From positions 186,001-250,000 of the forward strand of contig NZ_JAQNCY010000005.1 of assembly GCF_028368855.1 (NCBI RefSeq): DNA of 64,000 nucleotides. Direction: 5' to 3'. This document shows, piece by piece, positions 9,405 through 17,654 of this stretch. The notes below the pieces were generated by a model, which worked only from the letters and a program-made list of their open reading frames with translations, did no database searches and was not told where the DNA came from. The position numbers were made by a program, and so were the translations under genes. Origin of the DNA: Leisingera sp. SS27 (GTDB lineage: Bacteria > Pseudomonadota > Alphaproteobacteria > Rhodobacterales > Rhodobacteraceae). Position 1 is the first letter of the stretch, and each line of letters opens with the position of its first letter.

Positions 9405-10169
9405 TCAGGCCTTGCGCAGGAAGACAGGCTTGTCCGGCTCCGACATCTGCGGCTGGTAGGCATAGCCGCCGGCATCGAATTCCTTGAGGCTTTCGGCATC
9501 CGTGAGCCGGCCTTGGATGATGTAGCGGGCCATCGCGCCGCGGGCGCGTTTGGCATAGAAGCTCACCACCTTGGGGGTGCCGTTCTTGTCTTCCATGAAG
9601 ACCGGCGTGACCACCCGCAGCTTCAGCGCTGCCAGATCCACGGCACCGAAATACTCCTGGCTGGCGCAGTTCACCAGCACTTCCGCGCCCACGGCCTCTC
9701 CTTGCGCATTCAGCGCCTCGGAGATCTTGCTCCCCCAGAACTCATAGAGGTTCTTGCCCCGCGGATTTTTCAGGCGCGAGCCCATTTCCAGCCGGTATGG
9801 CTGCATCGCGTCCAGCGGCCGCAGCACGCCGTAAAGGCCGGACAGGATGCGGAAATGCTTCTGCGCCCAGGCCATTTCATCGGAATCCAGAGAGGCCGCT
9901 TCCAGACCCTGGTAGGTGTCGCCGGCAAAGGCCAGCGCCGCCGGGCGGGTTGCCTGTGTTTTGGGGTCGGCGGCAAAGTCCTGGAAACGGGCGTGGTTCA
10001 GCTTGGCCAGATCCTCGCTGATGTGCATCAGCTTCATCAGGTCCGTCACCGATTGTTCGCGGGCCACCTCTGCCAGCGCCACCGCATCGTCATGCAGCGC
10101 AGGCCAGGTCATCTCCTGTTCCCGTTCCGCCCAGTCCAGCTTCTTGGCCGGAGAGGTTACTACCAGCAT
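9405..10169 (-). CDS. yaaA: Peroxide stress protein YaaA (UPF0246 / DUF328)
   Basis: A 254-residue member of the YaaA family, which in E. coli lowers free intracellular iron and protects DNA under hydrogen peroxide stress. The N-terminus MLVVTSPAKKLDW and the block YEFWGSKISEALN are family signatures, together with VVTPVFMEDKNG and SFYAKRARGAMARY. ATG at 10169 is preferred over an in-frame TTG at 10181 because GGGGG lies about six bases upstream and the family normally starts ML(V/I). It is followed by recQ upstream on the same strand with a 42-base gap, so co-transcription is possible. Its iron-binding or DNA-binding mechanism is not resolved by the sequence. Confidence 0.93.
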   Translation of the reverse strand: MLVVTSPAKKLDWAEREQEMTWPALHDDAVALAEVAREQSVTDLMKLMHISEDLAKLNHARFQDFAADPKTQATRPAALAFAGDTYQGLEAASLDSDEMAWAQKHFRILSGLYGVLRPLDAMQPYRLEMGSRLKNPRGKNLYEFWGSKISEALNAQGEAVGAEVLVNCASQEYFGAVDLAALKLRVVTPVFMEDKNGTPKVVSFYAKRARGAMARYIIQGRLTDAESLKEFDAGGYAYQPQMSEPDKPVFLRKA

Positions 10170-10211
10170 GTCTGCCCCCAAATTTTCCTAGCCCGGTTTC
10201 TTGGCGCGACC

Positions 10212-12269
10212 CTAGCCCGCGCCGCGCAGGACGTCCAGAAACGCCGAGGCGAAACGTTCGGCGCGGCGCTCTCCTAACAGCCTTGTGATGCCGGCCTCGT
10301 CACCGTCGCGCAGCTGCGCCACCTTAGCCAGCAGCGAGGCCGAGCAGGTCAAGGGCTTCAGGGTGCCGCACTCGCCGCGCGCCAGCTGCGCCTGCACTTC
10401 CAGCAGCCCGTCATAGACGGATCCGGAGTTGCGCCCTGCCAGCTTGCGCCGCGCCGGGTGCAGCTGCTCCGTGGCGCCGGTGATCACGCTCAGGAAATCG
10501 TCGCCGTAGCGTTCCAGCTTCTTGGCGCCGACGCCGTTGATGCGGGCCATCTGGTCCAGGGTTTCCGGGCGCTGCTCGGCCATCTCAATCAGGGTGCGGT
10601 CCGGAAAAATCACATAGGCCGGCACTTTCTGCGCCTCGGCCAGCGCCCGGCGCTTGGCCTTGAGCGCGGACAGCAGCGGCGCGTCCTCCTCGGAGACCAG
10701 CGCCTTGACTGCCGGGCGGCGGTCAGCGGATTTGATGGTGTCGCGGCGCAGCTCGATGGACTGCTCACCGCGCAGGATCGGCAGCGCTGCCTCGGTGAAG
10801 CGCAGGGCGCCGTGGCGGTCCGGGTCGGGGCGCAAGAGGTCGTGGCCCATCATCTGCCGGAACACCGCCTGCCACTGGCGCTTGCCGAACTCCTTGCCGC
10901 AGCCGTAGACCGACAGTTCGTCATGTCGCTTGGCCCGGATCCGCTCGTTATCGGCGCCCAAAAGGATGTCGATCAGATGGCCGGAGCCGAACCATTCCTC
11001 TGTCCGCAGCACCGCTGACAGCGCCTTTCGCACCACGGTGGTGCCGTCGAACACATCAGCCGGGCTGTCGCAGAGGTCGCAATTGCCGCAAGGCTCTGCT
11101 TCCTCGCCAAAATACCCCAGCAGTTTCTGGCGGCGGCAGTGCAGTGCCTCGGCAAGGCCCAAGAGCGCGTTCAGGCGGGCGTGATCGGCGGCGCGGCGTT
11201 CGGGCGGAGCGAGGCCCTCGTCGATCTGCGAGCGGCGCAGACGGATATCGTCGGGACCGAACAGGGTCAGCGTCTCCGCTGGCGCACCGTCGCGGCCCGC
11301 GCGGCCGATTTCCTGGTAGTAGGCCTCGATGGATTTCGGCAGGTCGGCGTGGGCGACCCAGCGGATGTCGGGCTTGTCGATGCCCATGCCAAAGGCGACG
11401 GTGGCGACCACGATCAGCCCGTCCTCACGGGCAAAGCGGGTTTCGACGATGCGGCGGTCCTCGGCCTCCATGCCGCCATGGTAGAAACATGCGGAATGGC
11501 CTGCCTCGCGCAGGGCGGCGGACAAGGCTTCGGTCTTGGCGCGGGTGCCGCAGTAAACGATGCCGGATTGGCCCTTGCGGGCGGCGGCAAATTCCAGGAT
11601 CTGGCGGCGCGGGCTGTCCTTGGCGCCGAAGGCGAGGTGAATGTTGGGCCGGTCAAAGCCGCGCAGGAAGCTGCGGGGGGCCTCGCCGTCGAACAGTTTC
11701 TGGACAATTTCTTCCTGGGTTTCCTGGTCCGCGGTGGCGGTGAAGGCGGCCAGCGGCACGTCCAGGGCGCGGCGCAGCTCGCCGATGCGCAGGTAGTCGG
11801 GGCGGAAGTCGTGCCCCCATTGGCTGACGCAATGCGCCTCATCCACCGCGATCAGGCTGACGCCGATGCGGCGCAGCATGCCCATGGCGGCGCCGGAAGC
11901 CAACCGTTCGGGAGCCATGTAGAGGAGCTTGAGCCGCCCGGCCTCGATTGCCTCCCAGACCTGTTCGGTCTCTTCATCGGTGTTGCCGGAGGTGAGCGCG
12001 CCTGCAGTGACGCCGGCCTCCTGCAACGCGCGGACCTGATCGCGCATCAGCGCAATCAGGGGGGAGATCACCACGGTGATGCCGTCGCGCAGCAGCGCGG
12101 GCAGCTGAAAGCACAGCGACTTGCCACCGCCGGTGGGCATGATCGCCAGCACGTTCTCCCCGGCAGTCACGGCGTCGACGATCTCCTCCTGCCCCGGGCG
12201 GAAAGCGTCAAAGCCGAAAATCTCGCGCAGAATGGGAGTCGCGCCGCTGAGGGCGGTCATATCCGTCAT
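10212..12269 (-). CDS. recQ: ATP-dependent DNA helicase RecQ
   Basis: 3'-5' superfamily 2 helicase acting in recombinational repair and fork restart, 685 residues. Walker A is MPTGGGKS (residues 44-51), the DEAH box is VDEAHCVSQWGHDFRPDY, and motif VI is QEIGRAGRDG. The RQC region has the zinc cysteines (CRRQKLLGYFGE, then CGNCDLC) and an HRDC domain follows near the C-terminus (ALAEAQKVPAYVIFPDRTL). The start is placed at ATG 12269 (MTDMTALSGATPIL); the reading frame is open further upstream but those residues are not RecQ-like. A second ATG three codons later is also possible. Ribosome binding is weak (GAGG), so the exact start is less certain than the function. Confidence 0.95.
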   Translation of the reverse strand: MTDMTALSGATPILREIFGFDAFRPGQEEIVDAVTAGENVLAIMPTGGGKSLCFQLPALLRDGITVVISPLIALMRDQVRALQEAGVTAGALTSGNTDEETEQVWEAIEAGRLKLLYMAPERLASGAAMGMLRRIGVSLIAVDEAHCVSQWGHDFRPDYLRIGELRRALDVPLAAFTATADQETQEEIVQKLFDGEAPRSFLRGFDRPNIHLAFGAKDSPRRQILEFAAARKGQSGIVYCGTRAKTEALSAALREAGHSACFYHGGMEAEDRRIVETRFAREDGLIVVATVAFGMGIDKPDIRWVAHADLPKSIEAYYQEIGRAGRDGAPAETLTLFGPDDIRLRRSQIDEGLAPPERRAADHARLNALLGLAEALHCRRQKLLGYFGEEAEPCGNCDLCDSPADVFDGTTVVRKALSAVLRTEEWFGSGHLIDILLGADNERIRAKRHDELSVYGCGKEFGKRQWQAVFRQMMGHDLLRPDPDRHGALRFTEAALPILRGEQSIELRRDTIKSADRRPAVKALVSEEDAPLLSALKAKRRALAEAQKVPAYVIFPDRTLIEMAEQRPETLDQMARINGVGAKKLERYGDDFLSVITGATEQLHPARRKLAGRNSGSVYDGLLEVQAQLARGECGTLKPLTCSASLLAKVAQLRDGDEAGITRLLGERRAERFASAFLDVLRGAG

Positions 12270-12353
12270 GGGGGCGGAGGGCCTCGTGGTCAGTGCTGCT
12301 CTTCTTTGGCAGGCACAATCCCACAGGAGGCATGGGGCGGCAAGGCCCGCAAG

Positions 12354-12381
12354 CAAAAAGCCCGGCGAAAGCCGCCGGGCC
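12354..12381 (-). terminator. Rho-independent terminator after yggT
   Basis: Read on the minus strand, GCCCGGCGGCTTTCGCCGGGC forms a GC-rich hairpin followed by TTTTTG. It lies 14 bases after the yggT stop and before recQ, so it separates the two genes transcriptionally. Confidence 0.8.
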
Positions 12382-12394
12382 AAAGGCCTTCAGA

Positions 12395-12682
12395 TCAGTA
12401 GAACGCCGAGACGTTATTCACCAGGATGATGCGCAGCGCATAGACGCCGATCAGCACCGCCAGCGGCGCCAGATCAATGCCGCCCATGTTGGGCAGGATG
12501 CGGCGCACCGGCGCATAGAGCGGCTCCAGTATCCGGTTCAGGCCGTACCAGATCTGCCCCACCAGCTGCTGGTGCAGGTTCAGAACCTGGAAGTTGATCA
12601 GCCAGCTCATGATCACATGGGCAATGATGAAGAACCAGACCACGTCCAGGATCAGCATCAGGATTTGGAACAGCGAGACCAT
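12395..12682 (-). CDS. YggT family integral membrane protein
   Basis: A 95-residue protein with two hydrophobic helices (LFQILMLILDVVWFFIIAHV and LAPLAVLIGVYALRIIL) and the family signature ILEPLYAPVRRILPNMGGIDLAP between them. YggT proteins are conserved inner-membrane proteins; links to osmotic tolerance and to cell or chloroplast division have been reported for some members, but the molecular role is open. ATG at 12682 is preceded by a purine-rich GAGGGAAATAAGAG. It has its own terminator downstream and stands between recQ (same strand) and a plus-strand thioesterase-like gene. Confidence 0.9.
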   Translation of the reverse strand: MVSLFQILMLILDVVWFFIIAHVIMSWLINFQVLNLHQQLVGQIWYGLNRILEPLYAPVRRILPNMGGIDLAPLAVLIGVYALRIILVNNVSAFY

Positions 12683-12816
12683 CTCTTATTTCCCTCTTTC
12701 GAACAGCCTCACAGGTAAGCAGACGCGGCGAAATGCGCAAGGCTTCCGCGAGGTTGCGGTTGACGCGCTGTAAACGGGTGGCATCACGGGCACATGCCAA
12801 CATGGAGCGTGCGCCG

Positions 12817-13365
12817 ATGTACCCGATATTCCGCCTGATCAAGGATACCGTTCTGGCCAGCCGGATGGAGCCTTTGCCGATCACCGGCATGCATGTCTCG
12901 AGCCACATCTGCTGGCCCTGGGACCTGGACATGTGGATGGAGCTGAACAACGGCCGCACCATGACGCTGTATGATCTGGGGCGCACCATGCTGGCGCAGC
13001 GGGTGGGGCTTATCAAGGCGCTGCGCCAGCAGCGCTGGGGGCTGACGGTGGCGGGCTCGTCCGTGCGCTACCGCCGCCGCATCCGGGGATTTGAAAAGTT
13101 CGAAATGCGCAGCCGCACCGCGGGCTGGGACGGCAAGTTCATCTATGTCGAGCAGTCGATGTGGAAGAAGAGCGGCGATTGCGCCAGCCATGTGATGCTG
13201 CGCACCGCAGTGACGGACCGCAACGGCATCGTGCCGCCAGAAAAAGTTCTGGCAGCGCTGGGGCAGGACGCCGAAGCCTCGCCGGAACTGCCCGGCTGGA
13301 TCAAGGACTGGTGCGAAGCGGATGGCGGCCGGCCCTGGCCGCCGATGCAGGACGGGCTTGCCTAG
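12817..13365 (+). CDS. Hot-dog fold thioesterase-like protein (THEM6 / DSCD75 type)
   Basis: A 182-residue protein related to the 4HBT/THEM6-like thioesterases. Characteristic segments are WPWDLDMWMELNNGRTMTLYD, with the Asn-Asn-Gly of the hot-dog active-site helix, GSSVRYRRRIRGFEKFEM and EQSMWKKSGDCASHVMLRTA. The family is expected to hydrolyse acyl-CoA thioesters, but substrates are not established. ATG at 12817 (MYPIFRLIKDT) is chosen because GGAG lies nine bases upstream; ATG at 12802 is an alternative. It is transcribed away from yggT and is 79 bases ahead of the MFS gene. Confidence 0.8.
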   Translation: MYPIFRLIKDTVLASRMEPLPITGMHVSSHICWPWDLDMWMELNNGRTMTLYDLGRTMLAQRVGLIKALRQQRWGLTVAGSSVRYRRRIRGFEKFEMRSRTAGWDGKFIYVEQSMWKKSGDCASHVMLRTAVTDRNGIVPPEKVLAALGQDAEASPELPGWIKDWCEADGGRPWPPMQDGLA

Positions 13366-13444
13366 GCCCCTGCCCGCCTGCCATACCTGAAGGCAAGAGG
13401 GTGCAGACCCGTAACTCCTGCGCCCCGATAACAAGAGGGCGGGC

Positions 13445-14809
13445 ATGCAGCAGGTATCCATGCGCAAGCGCATCTGGGGGTGGTGGTTCTTTGACTGGGC
13501 CAGCCAGCCCTTTCACACCCTGCTGGTCACCTTTGTCTTCAGCCCGTTCTTCGCCGCTGTCGCGGCGGAGCATTTCCTCGGACAGGGTTTGGACGATGAG
13601 GCCGCCAAGGCGCAGGCGCAGACGATCTGGTCGCTGTGCCTGACCGTGACCGGCCTGATCATCGGCTTCGGCGCGCCTTTCATGGGAGCACTGGCCGATA
13701 TCTCCGGGCGGCGGCGGCCCTGGATCATGATGTTTTCGCTGATGTACCTGCTGGGTGCCTGCGGGCTTTGGTTCATGGATCCTGCGGGCAGCAACCTGTG
13801 GTGGATGCTGACCAGTTTTGGCCTCGGCTTTATCGGCGCGGAGTTTGCGCTGATCTTCGTCAACGCGCAGCTGCCTTCACTGGCCGGCAAGGAGGATGTG
13901 GGCAACGTCTCCGGCTCCGGCTTTGCCTTTGGCTATCTGGGCGGGGTGATTTCGCTGTTCATCATGCTCCTGCTGTTTGTCGAGCAGGCCAGCGGCAGGA
14001 CCCTGATCGGCCTCAGCCCCCTGTTCGGCCTGGACGCCGAAGCGCGCGAGGGCACCCGCGCTGTCGGGCCCTTCACCGCACTGTGGTTCGCCGTTTTCAT
14101 GATCCCCTATTTCCTGTGGGTGCGCGAGGGCCGCGCCACCGGCCAGCGCGGCACAGTGGGCCAAGCGGTGGCGCTGGTGGTGCAGTCGGTGAAAAACCTG
14201 CGCAACCGGGTCAGCCTCGCCAGCTACCTCGGCTCCTCCATGCTGTACCGCGATGCGCTCAACGGGCTCTATGGCTTTGGCGGGGTCTACGCCAAGCTGG
14301 TGCTGGGCTGGCAGATCACTCTCATTGGCGTCTTTGGCATCGTGGCGGCGCTGGCGGCCACGATCTTCTGCTGGATCGGCGGCAAGGCAGACCGGAAATT
14401 CGGGCCAAAGCCGGTGATCATCCTCTCTATTCTGGTGCTGAGCCTGGTCTGCCTGACCATCGTCAGCATGTCGCGCGACCAGATTTTCGGCATTTCTCTT
14501 CCTGAAGGGTCGAAACTGCCGGACGCCGTGTTCTTTGGCTGCGGCGTGCTGATCGGCGGATTTGGCGGCATCCTGCAATCCGCCAGCCGCAGCCTGATGG
14601 TGCGCCACACCGACCCGGCCAAGGCAACCGAGAGCTTTGGCCTTTATGGCCTGTCGGGGCGCGCCACCGCCTTTCTGGCGCCGATGATGATCGGCGTTGC
14701 AACAACTGTCACCGGCAGTGCCCGTCTGGGGATCACCCCGGTCATCGGCCTGTTTCTGATCGGATTGGTACTGTTACTTTGGGTTCAAGGAGAAGGAGAT
14801 CAGAATTGA
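13445..14809 (+). CDS. MFS transporter of the UMF1 / Atg22-like family
   Basis: A 454-residue polytopic membrane protein with about 12 helices. The N-terminus RIWGWWFFDWASQPFHTLL, the DISGRRRPWIM loop and the C-terminal SLMVRHTDPAKATESFGLY are typical of the UMF1 group, related to the yeast vacuolar amino-acid effluxer Atg22. The bacterial substrates are not known. GAGGGCGGG just before ATG 13445 serves as ribosome-binding site. Its final codons overlap the start of mepA (ATTGA), so the two genes are translationally linked, which hints at export or recycling of a cell-wall-derived or amino-acid compound; that link is inference. Confidence 0.85.
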   Translation: MQQVSMRKRIWGWWFFDWASQPFHTLLVTFVFSPFFAAVAAEHFLGQGLDDEAAKAQAQTIWSLCLTVTGLIIGFGAPFMGALADISGRRRPWIMMFSLMYLLGACGLWFMDPAGSNLWWMLTSFGLGFIGAEFALIFVNAQLPSLAGKEDVGNVSGSGFAFGYLGGVISLFIMLLLFVEQASGRTLIGLSPLFGLDAEAREGTRAVGPFTALWFAVFMIPYFLWVREGRATGQRGTVGQAVALVVQSVKNLRNRVSLASYLGSSMLYRDALNGLYGFGGVYAKLVLGWQITLIGVFGIVAALAATIFCWIGGKADRKFGPKPVIILSILVLSLVCLTIVSMSRDQIFGISLPEGSKLPDAVFFGCGVLIGGFGGILQSASRSLMVRHTDPAKATESFGLYGLSGRATAFLAPMMIGVATTVTGSARLGITPVIGLFLIGLVLLLWVQGEGDQN

Positions 14810-15675
14810 GACTGTTACTAGCCATTTGCCTGGCAGTGGCGGGGCTGTCTGTTCCAGCCAGCGCGCAGACTCCCGCCAAGGCGCTGTTCGGGGCCAAGCC
14901 GAGCGCCTCGCAGCAGAAACCCGCACCGTTCGGCTCCTACGCCAAGGGCTGCGTCGCCGGTGCTGAGCAGCTGCCCGAGACCGGCCCCACCTGGCAGGCG
15001 ATGCGCCTCAGCCGAAACCGCAACTGGGGCCATCCGGCAGCCATCGATTTCGTCAAGGATCTGAGCCGCGCGGCCGCGAAACAGCGCGGCTGGAAGGGGC
15101 TTTACATCGGTGACATCAGCCAGCCGCGCGGCGGGCCGATGCTGTCAGGCCACCGCAGCCATCAGATCGGGCTGGACATCGACATCTGGATGCGGCCGCC
15201 GGACCGGCTGAACCTGAGCCGCAACACCCGCGAGAACATCTCCTCAATCTCCATGCGCCGGGCCAAGGGCGCCTATGTAAACAGCAGCTGGACCCGTGCC
15301 CACCATGAGATCCTGAAGGCCGCTGCGCAGGACAAGCGGGTGGCGCGGATCTTTGTCTTTCCCGGCGCCAAGGTGCAGATGTGCAACGACGAAAAGGGCG
15401 ACCGCCGCTGGCTGCGCAAGATCCGGCCGTGGTGGGGGCATCACTATCACTTCCATGTGCGGCTCAACTGCCCGCGCGGCGCCCGCGGCTGTGTCGACCA
15501 AGCGGCCCCGCCCAAGGGCGACGGCTGCGCCGATGCGCAGCGCTGGGTCAATGACATTCTGAACCCGCCGCCGCCGAAACCGGTTGACCCGAACGCGCCA
15601 AAGCCTAAACCGAGACGGGATTACACCCTTTCGGACCTGCCCCAGCAATGCGCCGCCGTTCTGCAATCAAACTAA
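14806..15675 (+). CDS. mepA: Penicillin-insensitive murein endopeptidase MepA (TTG start)
   Basis: A periplasmic LAS-family zinc metallopeptidase that cuts D-Ala-mDAP cross-links in peptidoglycan. The 289-residue product has a signal peptide (LLLAICLAVAGLSVPASAQ) and the metal-binding signatures SGHRSHQIGLDIDIWM (HxxxxxxxD type) and WWGHHYHFHVRL (HxH), plus the MepA cysteines in KVQMCNDEK, VRLNCPRGARGC and GDGC. The start is TTG at 14806, inside the stop of the MFS gene, because AGGAGAAGGAG lies directly upstream and the signal peptide begins right there; an earlier in-frame ATG would put basic residues of the overlapping frame ahead of it. The last 28 bases overlap the next gene. Confidence 0.92.
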   Translation: MRLLLAICLAVAGLSVPASAQTPAKALFGAKPSASQQKPAPFGSYAKGCVAGAEQLPETGPTWQAMRLSRNRNWGHPAAIDFVKDLSRAAAKQRGWKGLYIGDISQPRGGPMLSGHRSHQIGLDIDIWMRPPDRLNLSRNTRENISSISMRRAKGAYVNSSWTRAHHEILKAAAQDKRVARIFVFPGAKVQMCNDEKGDRRWLRKIRPWWGHHYHFHVRLNCPRGARGCVDQAAPPKGDGCADAQRWVNDILNPPPPKPVDPNAPKPKPRRDYTLSDLPQQCAAVLQSN

Positions 15676-16559
15676 CCTTGGCATTTGCCGCCGCTGCAGG
15701 ACTGGCAGCGGCGGCTTTTGCTGCCAGCCGTCCAGCGCCGGCAATCAGCAAGGCGCAGTTTTTGGGCAGCTATACATGGAAACTGAAACAACCCTGGTTT
15801 GGCGGCTTCTCGGCGCTGAAGATCAGCGCCGGCGGACGGGAAATGACGGTGCTCAGCGACCGGGCCACCTTGGTGACCACCTCTCTTCAGCGCAAGGGCG
15901 GGCTGATTTCCGGCGTGACGGCGCATACGGCACACGGGCTGCGCGCTTCAACCGGCAAGATGCTGACCGGCTTTGCCGGCGACAGCGAAGGCCTTGCCAT
16001 CGCGCCGGACGGCAGCCGCTACATCTCCTTTGAGGGTGCCGCGCGGGTCGCCCGCTACCGCCGCCCTGACGGTCGGGCCAAGGTGCTGCCGCGGCCCAAG
16101 GCGTTCCGCAAACTGCCGCTCAACAAGTCGCTGGAGACGCTGGCGATCAATGCCCGCGGCCACCTTTATACCCTGCCGGAGCGCGCCTTTGACAAACACG
16201 GCCAGATCCCGGTCTGGCGCTGGAACGGCAGCCGCTGGAGCCGGCCCTTCAGCCTGCCGCCGCGCGGCGGCTTCCTGCCGGTAGACGCGGATTTCGGCCC
16301 CGACGGGCGGTTCTACCTCCTGGAACGCGACCTGACCCTGCTCGGCTTCCGCAGCCGGCTGCGGCGCTGGGATATTACTGCCGCGGGCCCTGAGAATGAG
16401 ACCCTGCTGCTGCAAACAGGCCCCGGTACCCATGACAACCTCGAAGGCCTGTCGGTCTGGGCCGGCAGCGCCGGACGGATGTTCGCCACCATGGTGTCGG
16501 ACGACAATTTCCTGCCACTGCAGCGCACCGAGCTGGTGGAATACGCCCTGCCCGACTGA
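15648..16559 (+). CDS. Secreted phytase-like esterase (esterase-like activity of phytase domain)
   Basis: A 303-residue protein with a signal peptide (about residues 1-26, RRSAIKLTLAFAAAAGLA...AFA) and a beta-propeller-like domain of the phytase-like esterase family. Motifs include FGGFSALKI, FAGDSEGLAIAPDG, SFEGAARVARYRRPDG, LETLAI, VDADFGPDGRFYLLERDL and DNLEGLSVW. Members are presumed to be exported hydrolases of phosphate or carboxyl esters; the substrate is not defined. The start overlaps the end of mepA by 28 bases, so it belongs to the same operon (MFS - mepA - esterase). Confidence 0.82.
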   Translation: MRRRSAIKLTLAFAAAAGLAAAAFAASRPAPAISKAQFLGSYTWKLKQPWFGGFSALKISAGGREMTVLSDRATLVTTSLQRKGGLISGVTAHTAHGLRASTGKMLTGFAGDSEGLAIAPDGSRYISFEGAARVARYRRPDGRAKVLPRPKAFRKLPLNKSLETLAINARGHLYTLPERAFDKHGQIPVWRWNGSRWSRPFSLPPRGGFLPVDADFGPDGRFYLLERDLTLLGFRSRLRRWDITAAGPENETLLLQTGPGTHDNLEGLSVWAGSAGRMFATMVSDDNFLPLQRTELVEYALPD

Positions 16560-16561
16560 CC

Positions 16562-16680
16562 CTGCGGCCCGCGCCGCGCCAGCGGCGCCCGGCCCAACCG
16601 CAAGGGGGCCTTTGGCAAAAGGCACCCGGCGCGGGCGGGAGCCCCCTCCCCTTGCACCCGGCTATCTTGCGAAACAGGTT
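16562..16680. repeat. GC-rich REP-like intergenic element
   Basis: Holds GGCCCGCGCCGCGCC, CCCGGCCCAACC and GCGCGGGCGGGAGCCCCC, matching in composition and order the elements near 9341 and 30397. It fills much of the 196-base gap between the esterase and the queuosine-precursor transporter. Confidence 0.5.
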
Positions 16681-16755
16681 CAAGCAGTTTAAAGAAGCCG
16701 GTCTTTTGCTGCTGCGCAGCCTTCTTCGCAGCCCCGGAACAAACGGATCCCGCGC

Positions 16756-17391
16756 ATGACCCGCTCGCATATTCCCGGCATTCTTGCCATGGCCGCCGTG
16801 GTGGTGGCCTCCAATGTCCTGGTGCAATTCCTGTTCGGCAATTGGCTGACCTGGGGCGCCTTCACCTATCCGGTGGCCTTTCTGGTCACCGATGTGATGA
16901 ACCGCGTTTACGGCGCTGCCGCTGCGCGCAAGGTCGTGGTGGCGGGCTTCATCACCGGGGTGATCTGCTCGCTCATCGGCACTCAGGTGATGCTCGAAGG
17001 TGATGGCTTTACCTATCCGGCGGTGACGCTGCGCATCGCACTAGGCTCCGGCCTCGCGTTCCTGACGGCACAGATGCTGGACGTTGCCATCTTCTCTGCC
17101 CTGCGGACCGGCAAATGGTGGCGGGCGCCGCTGGCCTCCACCCTCATCGGCTCCACCGTGGACACAGCGATCTTCTTCACCGTCGCCTTCTCCGTCCCGC
17201 TCGCGTGGATCGAGCCGGCCAATGATGTGTCATGGGCCGGCGACAGGCTGCCCTTGATCGGACAGGGGCCGGTGGTGCCCTACTGGGTCTCGCTGGCTTT
17301 CGCCGACTGGCTGGTGAAACTAACGCTGGCGCTGCTCGCGCTTGTGCCCTTCCGCATCATCGTGCGTAAGCTCTCCGTAAAGACCACATGA
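16756..17391 (+). CDS. yhhQ: Queuosine precursor transporter (YhhQ / VUT family)
   Basis: A 211-residue membrane protein with about six helices, imports queuosine precursors (preQ0/preQ1) used to modify tRNA wobble positions. Family signatures are SNVLVQFLFG, WGAFTYPVAFLVTDVMNRVYG, with the conserved Thr-Asp in the second helix, and SALRTGKWWRAPLASTLIGS with DTAIFF. The start ATG at 16756 follows CGGATCCCGCGC without a clear ribosome-binding site. Queuosine synthesis genes are not in this window. It is followed by an unrelated short transcription unit. Confidence 0.9.
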   Translation: MTRSHIPGILAMAAVVVASNVLVQFLFGNWLTWGAFTYPVAFLVTDVMNRVYGAAAARKVVVAGFITGVICSLIGTQVMLEGDGFTYPAVTLRIALGSGLAFLTAQMLDVAIFSALRTGKWWRAPLASTLIGSTVDTAIFFTVAFSVPLAWIEPANDVSWAGDRLPLIGQGPVVPYWVSLAFADWLVKLTLALLALVPFRIIVRKLSVKTT

Positions 17392-17398
17392 TTTTGTT

Positions 17399-17434
17399 TT
17401 GACATTAACCGAATCTGTGGCAGGCTAGGCTTAC
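17399..17434 (+). promoter_or_regulatory. Candidate promoter of the short transcript
   Basis: A perfect -35 hexamer TTGACA lies at 17399-17404. A -10 is less clear: GGCTAG or AGGCTA at normal spacing, TAGGCT at excessive spacing. It immediately precedes the short unit ending in a strong terminator. Confidence 0.45.
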
Positions 17435-17460
17435 ACGAAACATCAGAAAGGAGGTGCCCA

Positions 17461-17538
17461 TTGTCTAGAGAAGCTATGGAGAGCAGTGCCGGAACAGTTC
17501 AGAAGGAGTGCGGCCGAGGCAGCCCTTGGCGCGTATAG
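17461..17538 (+). CDS. Possible 25-residue peptide behind a perfect ribosome-binding site
   Basis: TTG at 17461 lies six bases after GGAGG in AAAGGAGGTG, the strongest ribosome-binding site in the window. The peptide reads MSREAMESSAGTVQKECGRG followed by SPWRV, then TAG. It is not hydrophobic and not an obvious amino-acid attenuation peptide. It resembles nothing I recognise with confidence. The complementary CACCTCC at 17570-17576 could block its translation. Confidence 0.35.
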   Translation: MSREAMESSAGTVQKECGRGSPWRV

Positions 17539-17585
17539 ATACCTGAATTGGTGCTGACCTAACCGGTGCACCTCCTATCATCTCG

Positions 17586-17625
17586 AAGGGCTGTTCCCCG
17601 CGTGTGGAACAGCCCTTTCGATTTT
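17586..17625 (+). terminator. Rho-independent terminator of the short transcript
   Basis: AAGGGCTGTTCC (17586-17597) pairs perfectly with GGAACAGCCCTT (17606-17617) across an 8-base loop, followed by TCGATTTT. Confidence 0.88.
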
Positions 17626-17654
17626 AAAGCCGCCTTCCGCAAACCAACGAAGCC

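Larger units (their letters stand above)
17435..17625 (+). ncRNA. Unidentified short independent transcript (small RNA or leader-peptide mRNA)
   Basis: Between yhhQ and arfB lies a self-contained unit: TTGACA upstream, about 190 transcribed bases, and a strong terminator. AGGAGGTGC at 17449-17457 is exactly complementary to GCACCTCCT at 17568-17576, so the two ends can close a 9-bp stem that would hide a near-perfect Shine-Dalgarno sequence. Within it is a 25-codon reading frame starting TTG. It does not match SRP RNA (the conserved GGAAG/AGCAG domain is absent), 6S RNA, tmRNA or a tRNA as far as I can judge. Whether it acts as RNA, as a peptide, or both cannot be decided from sequence alone. 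Confidence 0.5.

Noticed and set aside
17435-17625. Signal recognition particle RNA, 6S RNA or tmRNA
   Set aside because: The conserved SRP domain IV loop (GGAAG with AGCAG) is absent, there is no tRNA-like end or tag frame for tmRNA, and the large central bubble of 6S RNA is not evident.
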